Of a DNA stretch of 64,000 nt, positions 1 to 9,455 are shown one piece after another. A model generated the notes under the pieces. That model was not told where the DNA came from and ran no database searches. It saw only the letters and a list, made by a program, of their open reading frames with translations. This DNA comes from Cyclobacteriaceae bacterium (lineage in GTDB: Bacteria > Bacteroidota > Bacteroidia > Cytophagales > Cyclobacteriaceae), in NCBI GenBank assembly GCA_019638395.1, contig JAHBTX010000002.1:806001-870000 (forward strand), given 5' to 3'. Made by a program: the position numbers and the translations under genes. Numbering within the stretch: the stretch's first letter is position 1; every line of letters begins with the position of its first letter.

Positions 1-1
1 G

Positions 2-2686
2 AATGTACAAACCCGATTGATTCAGGAAGAGCGGCAATCTTTTTTCGATTTTATTTCAGCATCCACACGCATTTGGATAAAGGATGTTGAGCTGTGCCGC
101 GATGTAGTAGAGGCCTGTTTTCAAAAAGCCAGTAGCTCATTCGATAAGATTCTGCGCGAAAGCGGCAACACAAAAGTTGTATTAGAGCCACATCATCTTT
201 TTAATTCTGGCGAAGCTACAGTAAAGAGTATAGAGAATTTTGTGTGTGTGGAGTTTGGTGCCCGCAGTTTTTTCAAATCAGCAACAACTATTTCGTTGTC
301 CTCTTCGGCACAGCCTTCGTTCAATAAGAATTTTGAATTGCTTGCTGCCAACTTGTTGGAACAGCAACAGCAACAATACGGTAACTTTATTGCAACAGAG
401 CAGCCGCGCCAGGTGGAGCGCCTTCACGGCATTTTTGAAGAGCTGCATCCCGAACTAAAATTTCAATCGCTGGAGTTTTCATTGCGGGAAGGTTTTGTCG
501 ATCACATCACCAAAGTTGTTTGTTATACCGATCATCAGATTTTTGAACGCTTCTATCGTTACAAGCAAAAAGAAAAGTTTAGCAAAACCAAGGCGCTTAC
601 CTTTCGCGAATTGCAAACGCTGCAGCCGGGCGATTTTGTAACACACATCGATTACGGTATCGGCAAGTTTGCCGGGCTCGAAAAAAAAATAGTAGAGGGT
701 AAAGAACAGGAGGCCATTCGCTTAGTCTTTCGCGATGATGATATTCTTACCGTAAGTATCCACGCGCTTCACAAAATTTCCAAATATTCGGGTAAAGATG
801 GTACTCCCCCCGCCATCAGCAAACTGGGCAGTGGCGAGTGGGATAGTAAGAAAGCCAAGGTTAAGAAAAAGGTTAAAGACATTGCGAAAGAGTTGATAGA
901 CCTTTATGCCAAACGCAAAAGTGCCCCCGGCTATGCATACAGCGAAGATGGCTTTTTACAAGCGGAACTCGAATCTTCTTTTTTGTATGAAGATACGCCC
1001 GATCAGGCTAAAGCAACCGAAGATGTAAAACGCGATATGCAAAAACCACACCCGATGGACCGGCTGGTGTGTGGTGATGTGGGGTTTGGAAAAACAGAGG
1101 TAGCTATTCGCGCGGCATTCAAAGCAGCAAGCGAGGGCAAACAGGTAGCAGTGCTGGTTCCAACCACCATACTGGCTATGCAGCATTACCGCACCTTTTC
1201 CGAACGGCTTTCAAACATGCCGGTAAAGATTGATTATGTTTCGCGGTTTAAAACCGACAAAGAGATCAAACAAATTATCAAAGATGTTAAAGCAGGAAGC
1301 GTTAATATTATCATTGGTACACACCGCGTGGTAAGCAAAGATGTGGAGTTTAAAAACCTGGGTTTATTAATTATTGATGAAGAGCAAAAGTTTGGTGTAA
1401 AGGTTAAAGACCGATTGAAAGAATTAAAAGTAAACGTAGATGTACTTACCCTTACAGCCACACCAATACCGCGCACGTTGCATTTCTCTTTAATGGGTGC
1501 ACGCGATTTAAGTATTATCTCCACACCACCACCCAACCGGCAGCCCGTTACAACCGAATTACATACCTATGATGAAGCAACCATTCGCGATGCTGTAAGT
1601 AACGAGTTGCGCAGGGGTGGTCAGGTGTTTTTTGTACACAATCGTGTAAGCGATATTGAACAGGTTGCCAATACAATTTTTAAACTCGTTCCCGATGCGC
1701 GCATCGGCATTGCGCACGGGCAGATGGATGGTGACAAATTGGAGAAAGTAATGCTCAGATTTATTGAGGCCGAGTACGATGTGCTGGTATCCACCAACAT
1801 AATAGAATCGGGGTTGGATATTCCCAATGCCAACACCATTATTATCAATCAGGCACACATGTTCGGGTTAAGCGACCTGCACCAGATGCGGGGACGTGTG
1901 GGGCGCTCGAACAAGAAAGCCTTTTGTTATTTATTAACTCCGCCCAGTTCTGTGCTTTCGTCCGATTCGCGCAAGCGGTTGGCAGCTTTAGAAGAGTTTT
2001 CGGAATTAGGCGATGGCTTTAAGGTGGCCATGCGCGATCTGGACATTCGTGGGGCCGGAAATTTATTGGGTGCTGAGCAAACCGGTTTTATAACTGATCT
2101 TGGTTTTGATACCTATCATAAAATTCTGGACGATGCCATTCAGGAATTAAAAGAAACAGAGTTTAAAGAATTGTTTGCCGAAGAGTTGGCGACTAAAGCC
2201 AAAACATTGGTGATGGACTGTACTATCGAAACCGATCTTGAAATTTTAATTCCCGATACATACATCAATAACACCAGCGAGCGACTGCAATTGTATGCCA
2301 CGCTTGATAACATTAAAGACGAGCAGGCACTTATAGCATTTCGCGATTCTATAAAAGATCGTTTCGGGGTTTTACCGGAATCGGTTGAGCAGTTAATTAA
2401 TTCCGTACGCTTACGCTGGGTTGGCGAAAAGCTTGGCTTTGAAAAGATTAGTTTAAAGAACGAAAAGCTTCGGGGCTATTTTGATACCACTAATGATGCA
2501 TACTTTAAATCCGAAACGTTTGGTAAGATTTTGAGTTTTGTTCAAAGCAACAGTAAAAGATGCCGCATGAAGGATTCGGCCGGAAAAGCTATGTTGGTTA
2601 TTGAGTCGATTGATTCGGTAAACTCAGCTTTGGAGGTTTTAGCTCCCTTGGCCGATTATCCAGTATTCGAACCGGTAGCTGGTTAG
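2..2686 (+). CDS. mfd: Transcription-repair coupling factor Mfd, 5' end outside the window
   Basis: Mfd is an ATP-driven DNA translocase that removes stalled RNA polymerase from lesions and recruits UvrA. The reading frame is open from base 2, so about 894 codons are present. The family is usually about 1100-1150 aa, so roughly the first 200-250 residues (UvrB-like region) lie upstream. Visible in order: the end of the N-terminal region; a CarD-like RNA polymerase interaction domain (LQPGDFVTHIDYGIGKFAG, near base 625-690); Walker A GDVGFGKTE (about 1072-1098); the DEEQ box (about 1378-1389); helicase motifs TATPIPRTL and QMRGRVGRS; and the C-terminal TRCF domain. The TTG at base 17 is not a real start. 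It ends 152 bp before the gldJ start with no clear terminator. Confidence 0.96.
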   Translation, partial: NVQTRLIQEERQSFFDFISASTRIWIKDVELCRDVVEACFQKASSSFDKILRESGNTKVVLEPHHLFNSGEATVKSIENFVCVEFGARSFFKSATTISLSSSAQPSFNKNFELLAANLLEQQQQQYGNFIATEQPRQVERLHGIFEELHPELKFQSLEFSLREGFVDHITKVVCYTDHQIFERFYRYKQKEKFSKTKALTFRELQTLQPGDFVTHIDYGIGKFAGLEKKIVEGKEQEAIRLVFRDDDILTVSIHALHKISKYSGKDGTPPAISKLGSGEWDSKKAKVKKKVKDIAKELIDLYAKRKSAPGYAYSEDGFLQAELESSFLYEDTPDQAKATEDVKRDMQKPHPMDRLVCGDVGFGKTEVAIRAAFKAASEGKQVAVLVPTTILAMQHYRTFSERLSNMPVKIDYVSRFKTDKEIKQIIKDVKAGSVNIIIGTHRVVSKDVEFKNLGLLIIDEEQKFGVKVKDRLKELKVNVDVLTLTATPIPRTLHFSLMGARDLSIISTPPPNRQPVTTELHTYDEATIRDAVSNELRRGGQVFFVHNRVSDIEQVANTIFKLVPDARIGIAHGQMDGDKLEKVMLRFIEAEYDVLVSTNIIESGLDIPNANTIIINQAHMFGLSDLHQMRGRVGRSNKKAFCYLLTPPSSVLSSDSRKRLAALEEFSELGDGFKVAMRDLDIRGAGNLLGAEQTGFITDLGFDTYHKILDDAIQELKETEFKELFAEELATKAKTLVMDCTIETDLEILIPDTYINNTSERLQLYATLDNIKDEQALIAFRDSIKDRFGVLPESVEQLINSVRLRWVGEKLGFEKISLKNEKLRGYFDTTNDAYFKSETFGKILSFVQSNSKRCRMKDSAGKAMLVIESIDSVNSALEVLAPLADYPVFEPVAG

Positions 2687-2838
2687 GTGGAAATACTACC
2701 CGGCAGTTTGTGGCGTTAGAGCAACCGGTAGCAAGCTTGGTAGTTCTATTAAGGATTTATCAAAAAAACACTACCCTTTGGAAAACATGTATTTATCTAA
2801 TTATATTAGCGTTTACTTTTATGTATAACCTAATTCAA

Positions 2839-4137
2839 ATGAAGTATTTCAAGTCACTCCTGTTTTTAGTAGGGCTTTCTTTAACCGTTTCGTCTTGTTT
2901 CCTCCGTCAGGGTGGCAAGCCAACGGCCCAAAATCCTGGCCAGATCAGTACAGCAACCGGCCTGCGCTACACCCGCGATAATGCCGAGGGTTTTGCCGTA
3001 ATGCCCTATAACTCGCAGCCCGATGCGCCTAACATGGTGCTTATTGAAGGCGGACGCACCGTTCTGGGCTCTTTAGAAGAGGATGTGATGTCTTTCCGCG
3101 ATAATATCGAAAGAACCGTTTCTGTGGCTACATTTTATATGGATGAAACAGAAATTGCCAATATTCACTGGTTAGAGTATCTCTATTACTTGTCGGTCGA
3201 TTCAACTAAAGTTGATGGTGGAAAAGCTTATTCAATGGCACTTCCTGATACTACCGTGTGGAGATCTAACCTTGCCTTCAACGATCCTTATGTGGATCAT
3301 TACCTGCGGTACCCCGGTTTCCGTTACTTCCCGGTTGTAGGGGTTAAATGGAAACAAGCTAACGAATATGCAAAATGGCGTACAGCCAAAGTAAATGCCG
3401 ACCTGGCAGAGAAAGCTGGTATTGCCGCTCCTGAAACCGGTGCTGGTCGTATTCCCCTTGAGTCTGGTGTTGTAATTCCTGCTTACCGTTTACCAACCGA
3501 AGCCGAATGGGAGTATGCTGCGCAAGCACTTATTGGAACGCAATGGTTGGATGAAATGCAAACGCATCAAAGAATTTATCCATGGGATGGCCACGCACTG
3601 CGCAATCCTTATGGAAAACAAATGGGTGCATTTCTTGCTAACTTTAAGAGAGGCCGTGGTGATTATGCGGGTATTGCAGGCCGCCTTAACGATGGTGCTT
3701 TGATTACATCTTATATATACGAATATCCTCCTAATGATTATGGCCTCTACAACATGGCCGGTAATGTAAGTGAGTGGGTGATGGATGTTTACAGACCATT
3801 ATCGCACCAGGATTTTGATGACCTTAACCCTATTCGTAGAGATGACTTTATCGATAGCCACTCTGAATACCGTAACCGTTATTCTAAAAATGCTAAGGAC
3901 TCTACCGTAACCCTGCCCGATGGTACAACTAAAAACATCCGCACCTATGAGTACACTAAAAACCCGCAGGGCTTTATCTCTTTAATATCCGATAAAGTAC
4001 GTGTATATAAGGGTGGATCATGGAAAGATGTTGCTTACTGGATGTCGCCAGGTACCCGCAGATTTTTAGATGAGGACTCTGCAACTGCTACTATTGGTTT
4101 CCGTTGCGCCATGATCCGCGCAGGATCTAACTACTAA
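2839..4137 (+). CDS. gldJ: GldJ-like gliding/type IX secretion lipoprotein with formylglycine-generating-enzyme fold
   Basis: The 432-aa product is a predicted outer-membrane lipoprotein: MKYFKSLLFLVGLSLTVSSC gives a signal peptide and lipobox with Cys20. The rest is an FGE-sulfatase (SUMF1-like) domain ending in the typical KGGSW and GFRCAM motifs. The segment FYMDETEIANIHWLEYLYYL is closer to what I know of GldJ than of GldK/PorK. GldJ stabilises other Gld proteins and is needed for gliding and type IX secretion in Flavobacterium. An upstream in-frame start at 2710 would add 43 residues before the signal peptide, so 2839 was chosen. The gene stands alone: gldL, gldM and gldN are not adjacent. 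GldJ versus GldK is the main uncertainty. Confidence 0.72.
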   Translation: MKYFKSLLFLVGLSLTVSSCFLRQGGKPTAQNPGQISTATGLRYTRDNAEGFAVMPYNSQPDAPNMVLIEGGRTVLGSLEEDVMSFRDNIERTVSVATFYMDETEIANIHWLEYLYYLSVDSTKVDGGKAYSMALPDTTVWRSNLAFNDPYVDHYLRYPGFRYFPVVGVKWKQANEYAKWRTAKVNADLAEKAGIAAPETGAGRIPLESGVVIPAYRLPTEAEWEYAAQALIGTQWLDEMQTHQRIYPWDGHALRNPYGKQMGAFLANFKRGRGDYAGIAGRLNDGALITSYIYEYPPNDYGLYNMAGNVSEWVMDVYRPLSHQDFDDLNPIRRDDFIDSHSEYRNRYSKNAKDSTVTLPDGTTKNIRTYEYTKNPQGFISLISDKVRVYKGGSWKDVAYWMSPGTRRFLDEDSATATIGFRCAMIRAGSNY

Positions 4138-4160
4138 GATTTATTTCTTAAGAATATAGA

Positions 4161-4188
4161 CCCTCTGGTTAAACCGGAGGGTTTTTTT
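4161..4188 (+). terminator. Rho-independent terminator after gldJ
   Basis: CCCTCTGG and CCGGAGGG form an 8-bp stem (one G-U pair) with a five-base loop, followed by seven T. It lies 23 bp past the gldJ stop and touches the stop codon of the convergent comF gene, so it separates the two units. Confidence 0.85.
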
Positions 4189-4912
4189 ATGCCTCGGCCA
4201 GGCAGGCTATGCTTAGTTCTTTGCAGCCACCATTTAATAAACATATTCCACAAGCTTCAAGCGTTGCTCCGGTTGTCATTACATCATCAACCAATAGTAT
4301 GCGCTTACCGCGAATTTTATCCTCATCAAATATGTCAAACACACTTTCAACATTGTGCCAGCGTTCGGTTTTTGTTTTGTGGGTTTGCGTTTTGGTGCTT
4401 ACCCTTCGGGTGCTAATGGATTCGTCCCACGGTATTTCCAAAGCAATACCCAGGCCCTTGGCAATGTGTGCACTTTGATTATAACCCCGTGCGCGTTTGC
4501 GGCTTACATGTAAAGGAACGGGAATAATAATATCAAATTCATGAGCATAGCCATTTTCAAACATCTCACGGCCAAACACCCGGCCTAATACTTCGCCAAT
4601 TTCCGGATGATTATTATATTTTAATTGATGTAATAGTTTTTGAACCAGACCGTGCTTTCGGAATTTTAGAAAGGCGAGTCCATATTTTAATCTTAACCTG
4701 CCTTGTAATCGAAGCAAAACCGGGTTGTTGTAATGATAGATGTAGTTTGTTTTTGGCAGGTTGCTAATACAGTGTGTGCACAAGATCTCTTCGCCCTTAT
4801 AAAGTGCATTGGAACAACCAAGGCAATAGTTAGGATAAACCAACGATAGAAAGTCGCGCAGCAGCGTAAGTGTTTGTGTAACTACATTTGATTTAACCTG
4901 AATTGAACCCAT
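4187..4912 (-). CDS. comF: ComF family phosphoribosyltransferase-like protein
   Basis: The 241-aa protein has the ComF architecture. An N-terminal zinc ribbon carries CLGC (Cys30, Cys33) and CTHC (Cys45, Cys48). A C-terminal type I phosphoribosyltransferase domain contains the PRPP-binding loop LLVDDVMTTGAT near residue 210. ComF proteins take part in DNA uptake in competent bacteria, and in many Bacteroidota the role is not tested. The conserved SRKRARGYNQS segment before the PRPP loop fits the family. It is transcribed divergently from the AhpD-like gene with 27 bp between their starts. Confidence 0.9.
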   Translation of the reverse strand: MGSIQVKSNVVTQTLTLLRDFLSLVYPNYCLGCSNALYKGEEILCTHCISNLPKTNYIYHYNNPVLLRLQGRLRLKYGLAFLKFRKHGLVQKLLHQLKYNNHPEIGEVLGRVFGREMFENGYAHEFDIIIPVPLHVSRKRARGYNQSAHIAKGLGIALEIPWDESISTRRVSTKTQTHKTKTERWHNVESVFDIFDEDKIRGKRILLVDDVMTTGATLEACGICLLNGGCKELSIACLAEA

Positions 4913-4939
4913 CTTTGAAAAAATTTTTCTGTACTACTT

Positions 4940-5281
4940 ATGGGACTGGTAGAGCAATTTAATGAATACCGCAGCAAAATGAATGATAAAATTCTTGCTG
5001 CCGATAACCTGATTATAAAACGCATTTTTAACCTTGATACCAACGCCTACCAGGAAGGCGCGCTGGACGTTAAGTCCAAAGAGCTGATTGGTTTAACCTG
5101 TTCACTGGTGCTTAGATGTGATGACTGTGTAAAATATCATTTAGGAAAATGTAAGGAGGTTGGTTTTTCAACAGCCCAAGTACACGAAGCCATGGGCGTA
5201 GCTACGCTAGTAGGTGGTACCATTGTTATACCGCACCTGCGCAGGGCTTTTGAATATTGGGACGAACTGAATAAAGTCTGA
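4940..5281 (+). CDS. Carboxymuconolactone decarboxylase/AhpD-like protein
   Basis: The 113-aa product is a CMD-domain protein of the alkylhydroperoxidase AhpD-like group. The redox motif RCDDCVKYH gives Cys60-x2-Cys63 with a following His67, as in peroxidase-active members. Such proteins are small helical oligomers that reduce peroxides with thiol donors. The physiological substrate is unknown here. Its stop overlaps the next ATG by one base (TGATG), so the two are translationally coupled. It shares a 27-bp divergent promoter gap with comF. Confidence 0.85.
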   Translation: MGLVEQFNEYRSKMNDKILAADNLIIKRIFNLDTNAYQEGALDVKSKELIGLTCSLVLRCDDCVKYHLGKCKEVGFSTAQVHEAMGVATLVGGTIVIPHLRRAFEYWDELNKV

Positions 5282-5661
5282 TGTTTCAGCGCGATTTGGA
5301 ATTACAACGCAGGTGGCAGGCGCTTTTAGCTGAGCTTGAAAAAATTGTAACCAAAAAGCCGAAAGACCTGAACGGAGTTTTGTTTCTGATTGGTATGCAG
5401 GAGTTGGGTCGGGGCCCAGGCCGGTTTACCAAAGAAGAAAAACAAGACCTGATGCACATTGCCATTTGCAAAGTTTTGAGCCTAGCCGGGTATTATACCT
5501 TAGAGGGGCAAGATGAACATGGCTGGCCGCATTGGAAACTTGTCAAAAAGTTACCCCATTTCGATCTGCTGGAACAAGAGAAGTTACTAAAGATGCATGT
5601 TATCGAGTATTTCGAAGCCGAGTATGGTTGGCAGCTAAGTGATGAATCAAACTCCGCATAA
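5281..5661 (+). CDS. Conserved hypothetical protein, 126 aa
   Basis: No signal peptide or membrane segment is visible. The protein is charged and mostly helical, with a conserved-looking core (NGVLFLIGMQELGRGPG, then FTKEEKQDLMHIAICKVL) and an aromatic-rich middle (DEHGWPHWKLVKKLPHFD). I recognise it only as a type of small cytosolic protein seen in Bacteroidota and cannot name a function. It follows the AhpD-like gene with a one-base overlap, which implies co-expression. Confidence 0.75.
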   Translation: MFQRDLELQRRWQALLAELEKIVTKKPKDLNGVLFLIGMQELGRGPGRFTKEEKQDLMHIAICKVLSLAGYYTLEGQDEHGWPHWKLVKKLPHFDLLEQEKLLKMHVIEYFEAEYGWQLSDESNSA

Positions 5662-5743
5662 GCAGGCTTGATTTCTGAATGTGGTCGTCTTATCTTAGGC
5701 GTGGTTAAAACTATCTTTAGGATAACATCGTTTCATTAAAAGC

Positions 5744-8700
5744 ATGAGTACGGGCGCGAGTAAGATTGAGGATAAGATTAATGCCTTTACACGAAGGTAT
5801 TATCTTAATTTGTCGATTCGGGGACTTATCCTATCGCTTTCTTTATTGCTGGCCTACTTTCTGTTGGCTTCACTAATCGAATACAATCTTTGGCTGGGCA
5901 AAGCCGGAAGGCTGGTTATATTCAGTAGCTTCTTTCTGGTTGCGCTGTTTGCAGTGTTGCGATTTCTACGCGAACCCCTGCAATGGATTATCTATAAGAA
6001 AGGATTAGGAAAAGAGGAAAGTGCCCGCCTCATAGGAACTTACTTCCCTCATGTATCCGATAAACTTTTAAACCTGCTTCAGCTTACTTCCCAAAGCAAC
6101 AACGCATTGGCAGAAGCCGGCATTGTTCAAAAAGCCATGTCCATGCAGGACATTGCATTTGAACGCGCAATTGATTTAAAATCCAACCGCAAATATCTTA
6201 GGTACCTGCTTATACCTTTTGGGGTAATTATCATTTTATTGATTTTCAACTCTGGAATTTTTACCGAAAGCACAAAACGCATCGTTCAATTCAACCAGGA
6301 GTTTTCACCACAGGCTCCTTTCCGGTTTACTATTCAAAATGAAAACCTGAACGCATTCTTTAACGAAGATTTTACGCTTTCGCTTAAAATGGATGGGGAA
6401 GCGCTTCCGGAAGCGGTATATCTGGTAGCGGGTGATCTGCGCTGGAAGATGATAAGAGTAGCCCCCGGTGAGTTTCAATATACATTCGAGAACATTCAAC
6501 AATCAATTGATTTTGTATTTGAAGCATCCGGCTTTTTCTCTGATGGTTATACGTTATCCATCATCAACCGGCCCGAAATAAACGCTTTAAACGTTGTGTT
6601 AGATTACCCTGCTTACCTGGGTTTAAAACCACAGCAGCTGAACAATGCCGGCAACTTACAAGTACCCGAAGGCACAAAAATTACCTGGTCAATAGCCACC
6701 GCCTTTGCACAAAAAGCAACGCTTTTTTTTGCTGAGGGTAGCCCCAACAACATGCAGCTTATTGATAATAATTTGTTTGCTTTTGGCCGCGCCTTCAATA
6801 ACCCCGAAGATTATTGGATAGAGTTGGAAAATGAAAAGAGTAAGAACAAAGACCGCCTCGCATATCGCGTAGATGTTGTTAAAGATCAGTATCCGCAAAT
6901 AGCTGTTGAAAACCTGCAAGACTCTGTTCTGTATAAAAACATTTTAATAGGCGGATCTATTACTGACGATTATGGTTTAACCGCACTTCAACTCAACTAC
7001 ACCGTAATTACCGGCAACAAAGAACAACCCCGCCAAAAGCGTGCTATACCAATTGCTCGCAACAACAAACAACAAAATTTTTTCTTCCAATGGCCTATCG
7101 ATTCCATTAATCTAAAGCCTGGCGACAAGTTAGTTTACCATTTACAGGTTTGGGATAGTGATGGTGTAAATGGGCGCAAGTCTGCACGCAGTGCTGATTA
7201 CACATTTGCATTACCTGGCGAAGCTGATTTGAAAGCCAGTATTGCACAAAACCAAAAATCCGCAGAACGAAAAATTGATGAGGGAATTCAGCGTGCCCGC
7301 GAATTGCAAAAATCGATAGACGATGCCCAGCAAAAACTTCGGGGTAAACAATCGCTTGACTGGCAGGATAAAAAAATGCTGGAAGACTTACTAAACCAGA
7401 AAACAAAACTGGACGAGGCGCTTAAAAATTTACAACAAGAAAACAAGTTGTTAGAGCAGAAGAAGAATGCTTTTACCGAGGAGAACGAACGCATTCGTGA
7501 AAAGTCAGAGCAGATTCAAAAGTTAATGAATGAGCTACTGGATGAAGAAACCAAAAAAATGTTTGAGGAGTTGCAAAAACTGCTGCAGGAAAATACCGAT
7601 GTAAATCAAGTGCAGAAAATGTTAGAGAAGCTTGATCGCAAGGAGATTAATCTCGAAAAAGAATTAGAGCGAACCCTCTCACTTTTCAAAGAGTTACAAT
7701 ACGATTACAAATTAGATCAGGCCATACAGGAGCTTAAGAATCAAACAGAAAAGCAAGAACAGCTTTTAGAAAAAACAGAAAAGCACGATGGGAACAAGAG
7801 CGACCCTTCGGCTAAGCAATCGCAGGAAGAACTTGCGCAGGAACAAAAGGACTTAAAGGAAAACTTTGAAAAGCTAGAAGAACAATTACAAGAATTAGAC
7901 AAGCTGGGTGAAGAGTTGAGCAAAGAAGAAAGTTCTGATGCCGATAGCCAGGAAGAAATAAATAAATCGCAAGAGGAGAGCGAACAAGCCTTAGAAAAGG
8001 GAGATAATAAGAAATCGGGACAGAAACAGAAGCAAGCCATTTCTAAAATGAAAGCGATGGCTAAAAAGATGGAAGGCATGCAAAGCGCCATGCAAATGGA
8101 AATGGATCAGCAAAACTTAGAGAGTTTGCGGCAAATTATTCATGGATTGGTTAAACTTTCGTTTGATCAGGAATCGCTCATCAAAGATTTTGGACCGATT
8201 CAACAAACCGATCCGCGGTATGTTACACTCTCACAAAATCAATTAAAGCTAAAAGATGACGCTAAAGTGCTGGAAGACAGTTTGTTAGAGTTATCAAAAA
8301 AGGATGCGTTCATGGGTTCTATTGTTACCAAAGAAGTGGGAGAGTTGAACGATCACATCGATAAAGCGGTATTTAACATTAAGGAGAGAAGAAAGGCAAA
8401 TGCCAGTACCGAAATGCAACTGTCAATGACAAGTATTAACAATCTTGCCTTAATGTTAAACGATCATTTTGAAATGATGATGAATATGATGGCTAATGCC
8501 AAGCCTGGTAAAGGCAAAAAGAAATCAGGCCAGCCCACCTCGCTTGGCAAAATGCAGGAGATGTTAAACCAGCAGATGCAAGAATTAAAAAACGAAGGTG
8601 GCAAGCAGGGGCGTGAACTTTCAGAAGAATTTGCGCGCATGGCAGCAGAGCAAGAGCGCATTCGCAGAGCACTTCAAGAGATGCAGGAAAAACTGAAACA

Positions 8701-9043
8701 GCAAGGCGGTCAGAGCTTAGGAGATGATATCCCCACGAAAATGGAACAAACCGAAATGGATCTGGTTAATAAGCAGATTACGGAGCAAACCATTCAACGG
8801 CAGAAAGAAATTTTAAGCCGGCTGCTTGAGTCTGAAAAATCGATGCGCGAACAGGATCTCGATGATGAACGTAAAGGTGAGTCGGCAAAGGATTACACAA
8901 ATCAAATTCCCTCGGCTTTTGATGAATATTTAAGATTAAAAGAAAAAGAAGTAGAATTGCTGAAAACCGTGCCACCCAAGCTTTATCCTTATTACAAGCA
9001 GGAGGTAGGCGAGTATTTTAAACGCATTAAAACACAAGACTGA
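5744..9043 (+). CDS. DUF4175 family large membrane-anchored coiled-coil protein
   Basis: The 1099-aa product has two predicted membrane helices near residues 24-45 and 55-75 and a third near 152-170. A roughly 300-residue extracytoplasmic-looking region of beta-rich sequence follows. From about residue 490 the protein is extremely rich in Gln, Glu and Lys, with long coiled coils and Met/Gln-rich helices. This layout matches the Bacteroidota DUF4175 family, whose function is not established. It starts a tight plus-strand run: the RsbW-like gene begins 10 bp after its stop, and ybeY and mnmG follow. Conserved linkage to RNA-processing genes could mean a shared promoter rather than shared function. 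Confidence 0.85.
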   Translation: MSTGASKIEDKINAFTRRYYLNLSIRGLILSLSLLLAYFLLASLIEYNLWLGKAGRLVIFSSFFLVALFAVLRFLREPLQWIIYKKGLGKEESARLIGTYFPHVSDKLLNLLQLTSQSNNALAEAGIVQKAMSMQDIAFERAIDLKSNRKYLRYLLIPFGVIIILLIFNSGIFTESTKRIVQFNQEFSPQAPFRFTIQNENLNAFFNEDFTLSLKMDGEALPEAVYLVAGDLRWKMIRVAPGEFQYTFENIQQSIDFVFEASGFFSDGYTLSIINRPEINALNVVLDYPAYLGLKPQQLNNAGNLQVPEGTKITWSIATAFAQKATLFFAEGSPNNMQLIDNNLFAFGRAFNNPEDYWIELENEKSKNKDRLAYRVDVVKDQYPQIAVENLQDSVLYKNILIGGSITDDYGLTALQLNYTVITGNKEQPRQKRAIPIARNNKQQNFFFQWPIDSINLKPGDKLVYHLQVWDSDGVNGRKSARSADYTFALPGEADLKASIAQNQKSAERKIDEGIQRARELQKSIDDAQQKLRGKQSLDWQDKKMLEDLLNQKTKLDEALKNLQQENKLLEQKKNAFTEENERIREKSEQIQKLMNELLDEETKKMFEELQKLLQENTDVNQVQKMLEKLDRKEINLEKELERTLSLFKELQYDYKLDQAIQELKNQTEKQEQLLEKTEKHDGNKSDPSAKQSQEELAQEQKDLKENFEKLEEQLQELDKLGEELSKEESSDADSQEEINKSQEESEQALEKGDNKKSGQKQKQAISKMKAMAKKMEGMQSAMQMEMDQQNLESLRQIIHGLVKLSFDQESLIKDFGPIQQTDPRYVTLSQNQLKLKDDAKVLEDSLLELSKKDAFMGSIVTKEVGELNDHIDKAVFNIKERRKANASTEMQLSMTSINNLALMLNDHFEMMMNMMANAKPGKGKKKSGQPTSLGKMQEMLNQQMQELKNEGGKQGRELSEEFARMAAEQERIRRALQEMQEKLKQQGGQSLGDDIPTKMEQTEMDLVNKQITEQTIQRQKEILSRLLESEKSMREQDLDDERKGESAKDYTNQIPSAFDEYLRLKEKEVELLKTVPPKLYPYYKQEVGEYFKRIKTQD

Positions 9044-9053
9044 GTTGGCTGGC

Positions 9054-9455
9054 ATGAAGAACATCCGCATTGAAATTCCCTCCCTTTCTGAAAACATCAG
9101 GATGATCGAAAGCTTTATTGATAATGCTAAAGAGAAGTATCAGTTGAATGATGATATCTATGGTAATATTATGATTGCCGTAACCGAAGCGGTTAATAAT
9201 GCCATTAAGCACGGAAACAGGAGTGATTCGGCTAAAAACGTATCGCTTGCACTAAGCCTGGATGAAGGGCGGATTAAATTTAGGGTAGAGGACGAAGGTG
9301 CCGGGTTTGATTATCACAATCTGCCAGACCCTACTGCACCCGAAAATCTGGAAAAACCGGGTGGGCGCGGTATTTTTCTAATGAAGCACCTGGCCGATGA
9401 AGTTGATTTCTCAGAGCAAGGAAAGGTAGTTGAATTAAGTTTCTACATTAATTAA
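9054..9455 (+). CDS. RsbW-like ATP-binding protein (HATPase_c), probable anti-sigma or regulatory kinase
   Basis: The 133-aa protein is a stand-alone GHKL ATPase domain. The N-box EAVNNAIKHGN, G1 box DEGAGFD and G2 box GGRGIFLMKH are all present. Small proteins of this type act as serine kinases or anti-sigma factors (RsbW/SpoIIAB group) in partner-switching modules. No STAS-domain antagonist or sigma factor lies beside it here. An in-frame TTG at 9045 was passed over for the ATG at 9054. The stop overlaps the ybeY start by one base. Confidence 0.85.
   Translation: MKNIRIEIPSLSENIRMIESFIDNAKEKYQLNDDIYGNIMIAVTEAVNNAIKHGNRSDSAKNVSLALSLDEGRIKFRVEDEGAGFDYHNLPDPTAPENLEKPGGRGIFLMKHLADEVDFSEQGKVVELSFYIN

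Noticed and set aside
7107-8091. Long minus-strand frames inside the DUF4175 gene (including one of 116 codons)
   Set aside because: They are antisense to a clear coiled-coil coding sequence, with Ser/Cys/Phe-rich translations typical of the reverse of Gln/Glu/Lys codons.
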